DNA of 64,000 bases, taken from Flavobacterium piscisymbiosum (lineage in GTDB: Bacteria > Bacteroidota > Bacteroidia > Flavobacteriales > Flavobacteriaceae). The stretch spans positions 3,844,001-3,908,000 of the forward strand of contig NZ_JAJJMM010000001.1 of the NCBI RefSeq assembly GCF_020905295.1. Reading direction: 5' to 3'. Positions 63,197-64,000 of this stretch are shown in pieces. Positions within the stretch are counted from its first letter, which is position 1. Each line of letters begins with the position of its first letter. The notes below the pieces were generated by a model. It saw only the letters and a program-made list of their open reading frames with translations, searched no databases and had not been told where the DNA came from. The position numbers and the translations under genes were made by a program.

Positions 63197-64000
63197 ATGA
63201 AAAAAATGTATCACAACTTTTTAAAACATTTTCGATTCGCAGTGCTTGTATTAGTAGCACTAACACTTACCAATTGTTCTGATAGTGGTTCGAATGACGA
63301 TGATAACGGAGAAACTATTGTTGAAAATGAATATAGTGTACAACGCTCTAAAATAGTAGCAGTTACAGCACATAATGGACTAAGTACAGAGGCTAAATTT
63401 ACGTGGAGCGTGACAAAAGGACCATCTGATAATTATGCATTTTCTGATGTTACGGCCAAGGAAACCTTATTTGCAGCGACTGAAGTTGGGGTTTACGAAC
63501 TGACGTTATTGATCAACGATCAGGGAATGATGCAAACGCAAAAAGTAAAGGTAAATGTAACCAAAGAAACAAAGGAATATAAAACTTTTATCGACAAAGT
63601 ATTTGAGTTTAAACCTGCGCCCGGACAGTTTATAAATGATTTACCGGCAGCCAATGATGGAGAAACGGCCGAAAGAATTTTGGCCAGAGCCAATACATAC
63701 TTGGCCAAGAAAAACGGAGATCTTATTTCGCTTGGAGCATTTGGCGGTTACATTGTTTTTGGATTTGATCATACCATTGTTAACATAAAAGGCAAACGCG
63801 ATTTTAGGGTTTTAGGCAATGCTTTCTGGGCAGATGCCAATCCTAATCCTGATACTTCAATGCGAGGCGGGAGTAGTGAAGCGGGAGTGATAATGGTTTC
63901 TTACGATAAAAATAAAAACGGACTTCCGGATGACGAATGGTACGAAATAGAAGGTGCAGGTCACAACATGGAAAAAACGATTCATAATTATGAAATCACG
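63197..64000 (+). CDS. Surface lipoprotein of the cobalamin locus, 3' end cut
   Basis: Begins two bases after the propeller stop with MKKMYHNFLKHFRFA and a lipobox near TLTNC; 268 residues are visible and the frame is open to the end. An acidic linker (DSGSNDDDNGE) leads to a PKD-like Ig domain (about 50-130, KFTWSVTKGP and GVYELTLLINDQG). A larger domain follows (SLGAFGGYIVFGFDHTIVN, NKNGLPDDEWYEI). Similar surface proteins occur beside BtuB/BtuG genes in Bacteroidota. The function is unproven; corrinoid binding or scaffolding are candidates. Confidence 0.75.
   Translation, partial: MKKMYHNFLKHFRFAVLVLVALTLTNCSDSGSNDDDNGETIVENEYSVQRSKIVAVTAHNGLSTEAKFTWSVTKGPSDNYAFSDVTAKETLFAATEVGVYELTLLINDQGMMQTQKVKVNVTKETKEYKTFIDKVFEFKPAPGQFINDLPAANDGETAERILARANTYLAKKNGDLISLGAFGGYIVFGFDHTIVNIKGKRDFRVLGNAFWADANPNPDTSMRGGSSEAGVIMVSYDKNKNGLPDDEWYEIEGAGHNMEKTIHNYEIT

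Overview
The window is AT-rich DNA from a Bacteroidota organism, most likely a Flavobacterium. The evidence is the gene families: SusC/SusD pairs, ECF sigma/FecR regulation, a type IX secretion (T9SS) substrate with SprB repeats, an Oar-like TonB receptor and a P460 cytochrome. Shine-Dalgarno sites are weak or absent, and several promoters carry the Bacteroidota -7 box TAnnTTTG. No tRNA, rRNA, CRISPR array or insertion sequence was seen.

Layout. 1-2.8 kb: the cut 3' part of a membrane-bound LytTR regulator, then a P460-type cytochrome and a lipoprotein. 3.1-9 kb: a non-homologous end-joining locus (Ku, multidomain LigD) with a SpoIIAA-like protein, small membrane proteins, a very acidic protein and a degenerate receiver. 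9-18.2 kb: a leftward cluster of a phage-tail-collar (MdpB-type) protein, a type-1 periplasmic-binding-protein fold without a signal peptide, a 2153-residue T9SS adhesin with 17 SprB repeats, and an outer-membrane barrel. 19-23.2 kb: housekeeping and regulatory genes (AlkD-like, HxlR, HAD phosphatase, P-loop kinase, histidine kinase). 23.3-30 kb: Oar-like TonB receptor, a two-component pair and a bestrophin. 30.4-45 kb: sigma/FecR/SusC/SusD followed by a TlpA-like thioredoxin, an S9 peptidase and an M16 peptidase, which suggests peptide rather than glycan uptake. 45.2-46.4 kb: polysaccharide deacetylase and a decayed glycosyltransferase tail. 46.4-52.9 kb: a signalling island (histidine kinase, LuxR-type regulator, PAS kinase, YegP-like protein, small membrane protein, frameshifted receiver-like gene). 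53.2-57.1 kb: a sucrose-phosphate synthase/phosphatase fusion beside a GH32/43-like enzyme. 57.1-59.4 kb: coiled-coil protein, exported RidA, Crp/Fnr regulator and a small unknown protein. 59.7-64 kb: a cobalamin riboswitch controlling BtuB, a BtuG-like propeller and a surface lipoprotein cut by the window end.

The most notable observations are these. (1) The promoters of the histidine kinase at 46.9 kb and the PAS kinase at 49.9 kb share one architecture with identical spacing: TGTAGAA-N4-TTCTACA-N15-TTCTAYA-N21-TAnnTTTG. This points to an undescribed regulon, perhaps of the LuxR-type regulator encoded between them. (2) The collar / leaderless binding protein / giant adhesin / barrel cluster has an intrinsic terminator after its first gene and no visible promoter for the rest. 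(3) A receiver-like gene is split exactly at the slippery heptamer A AAA AAG. (4) Two families of short, terminally inverted intergenic repeats are present. All calls come from reading the sequence; no database search was run.
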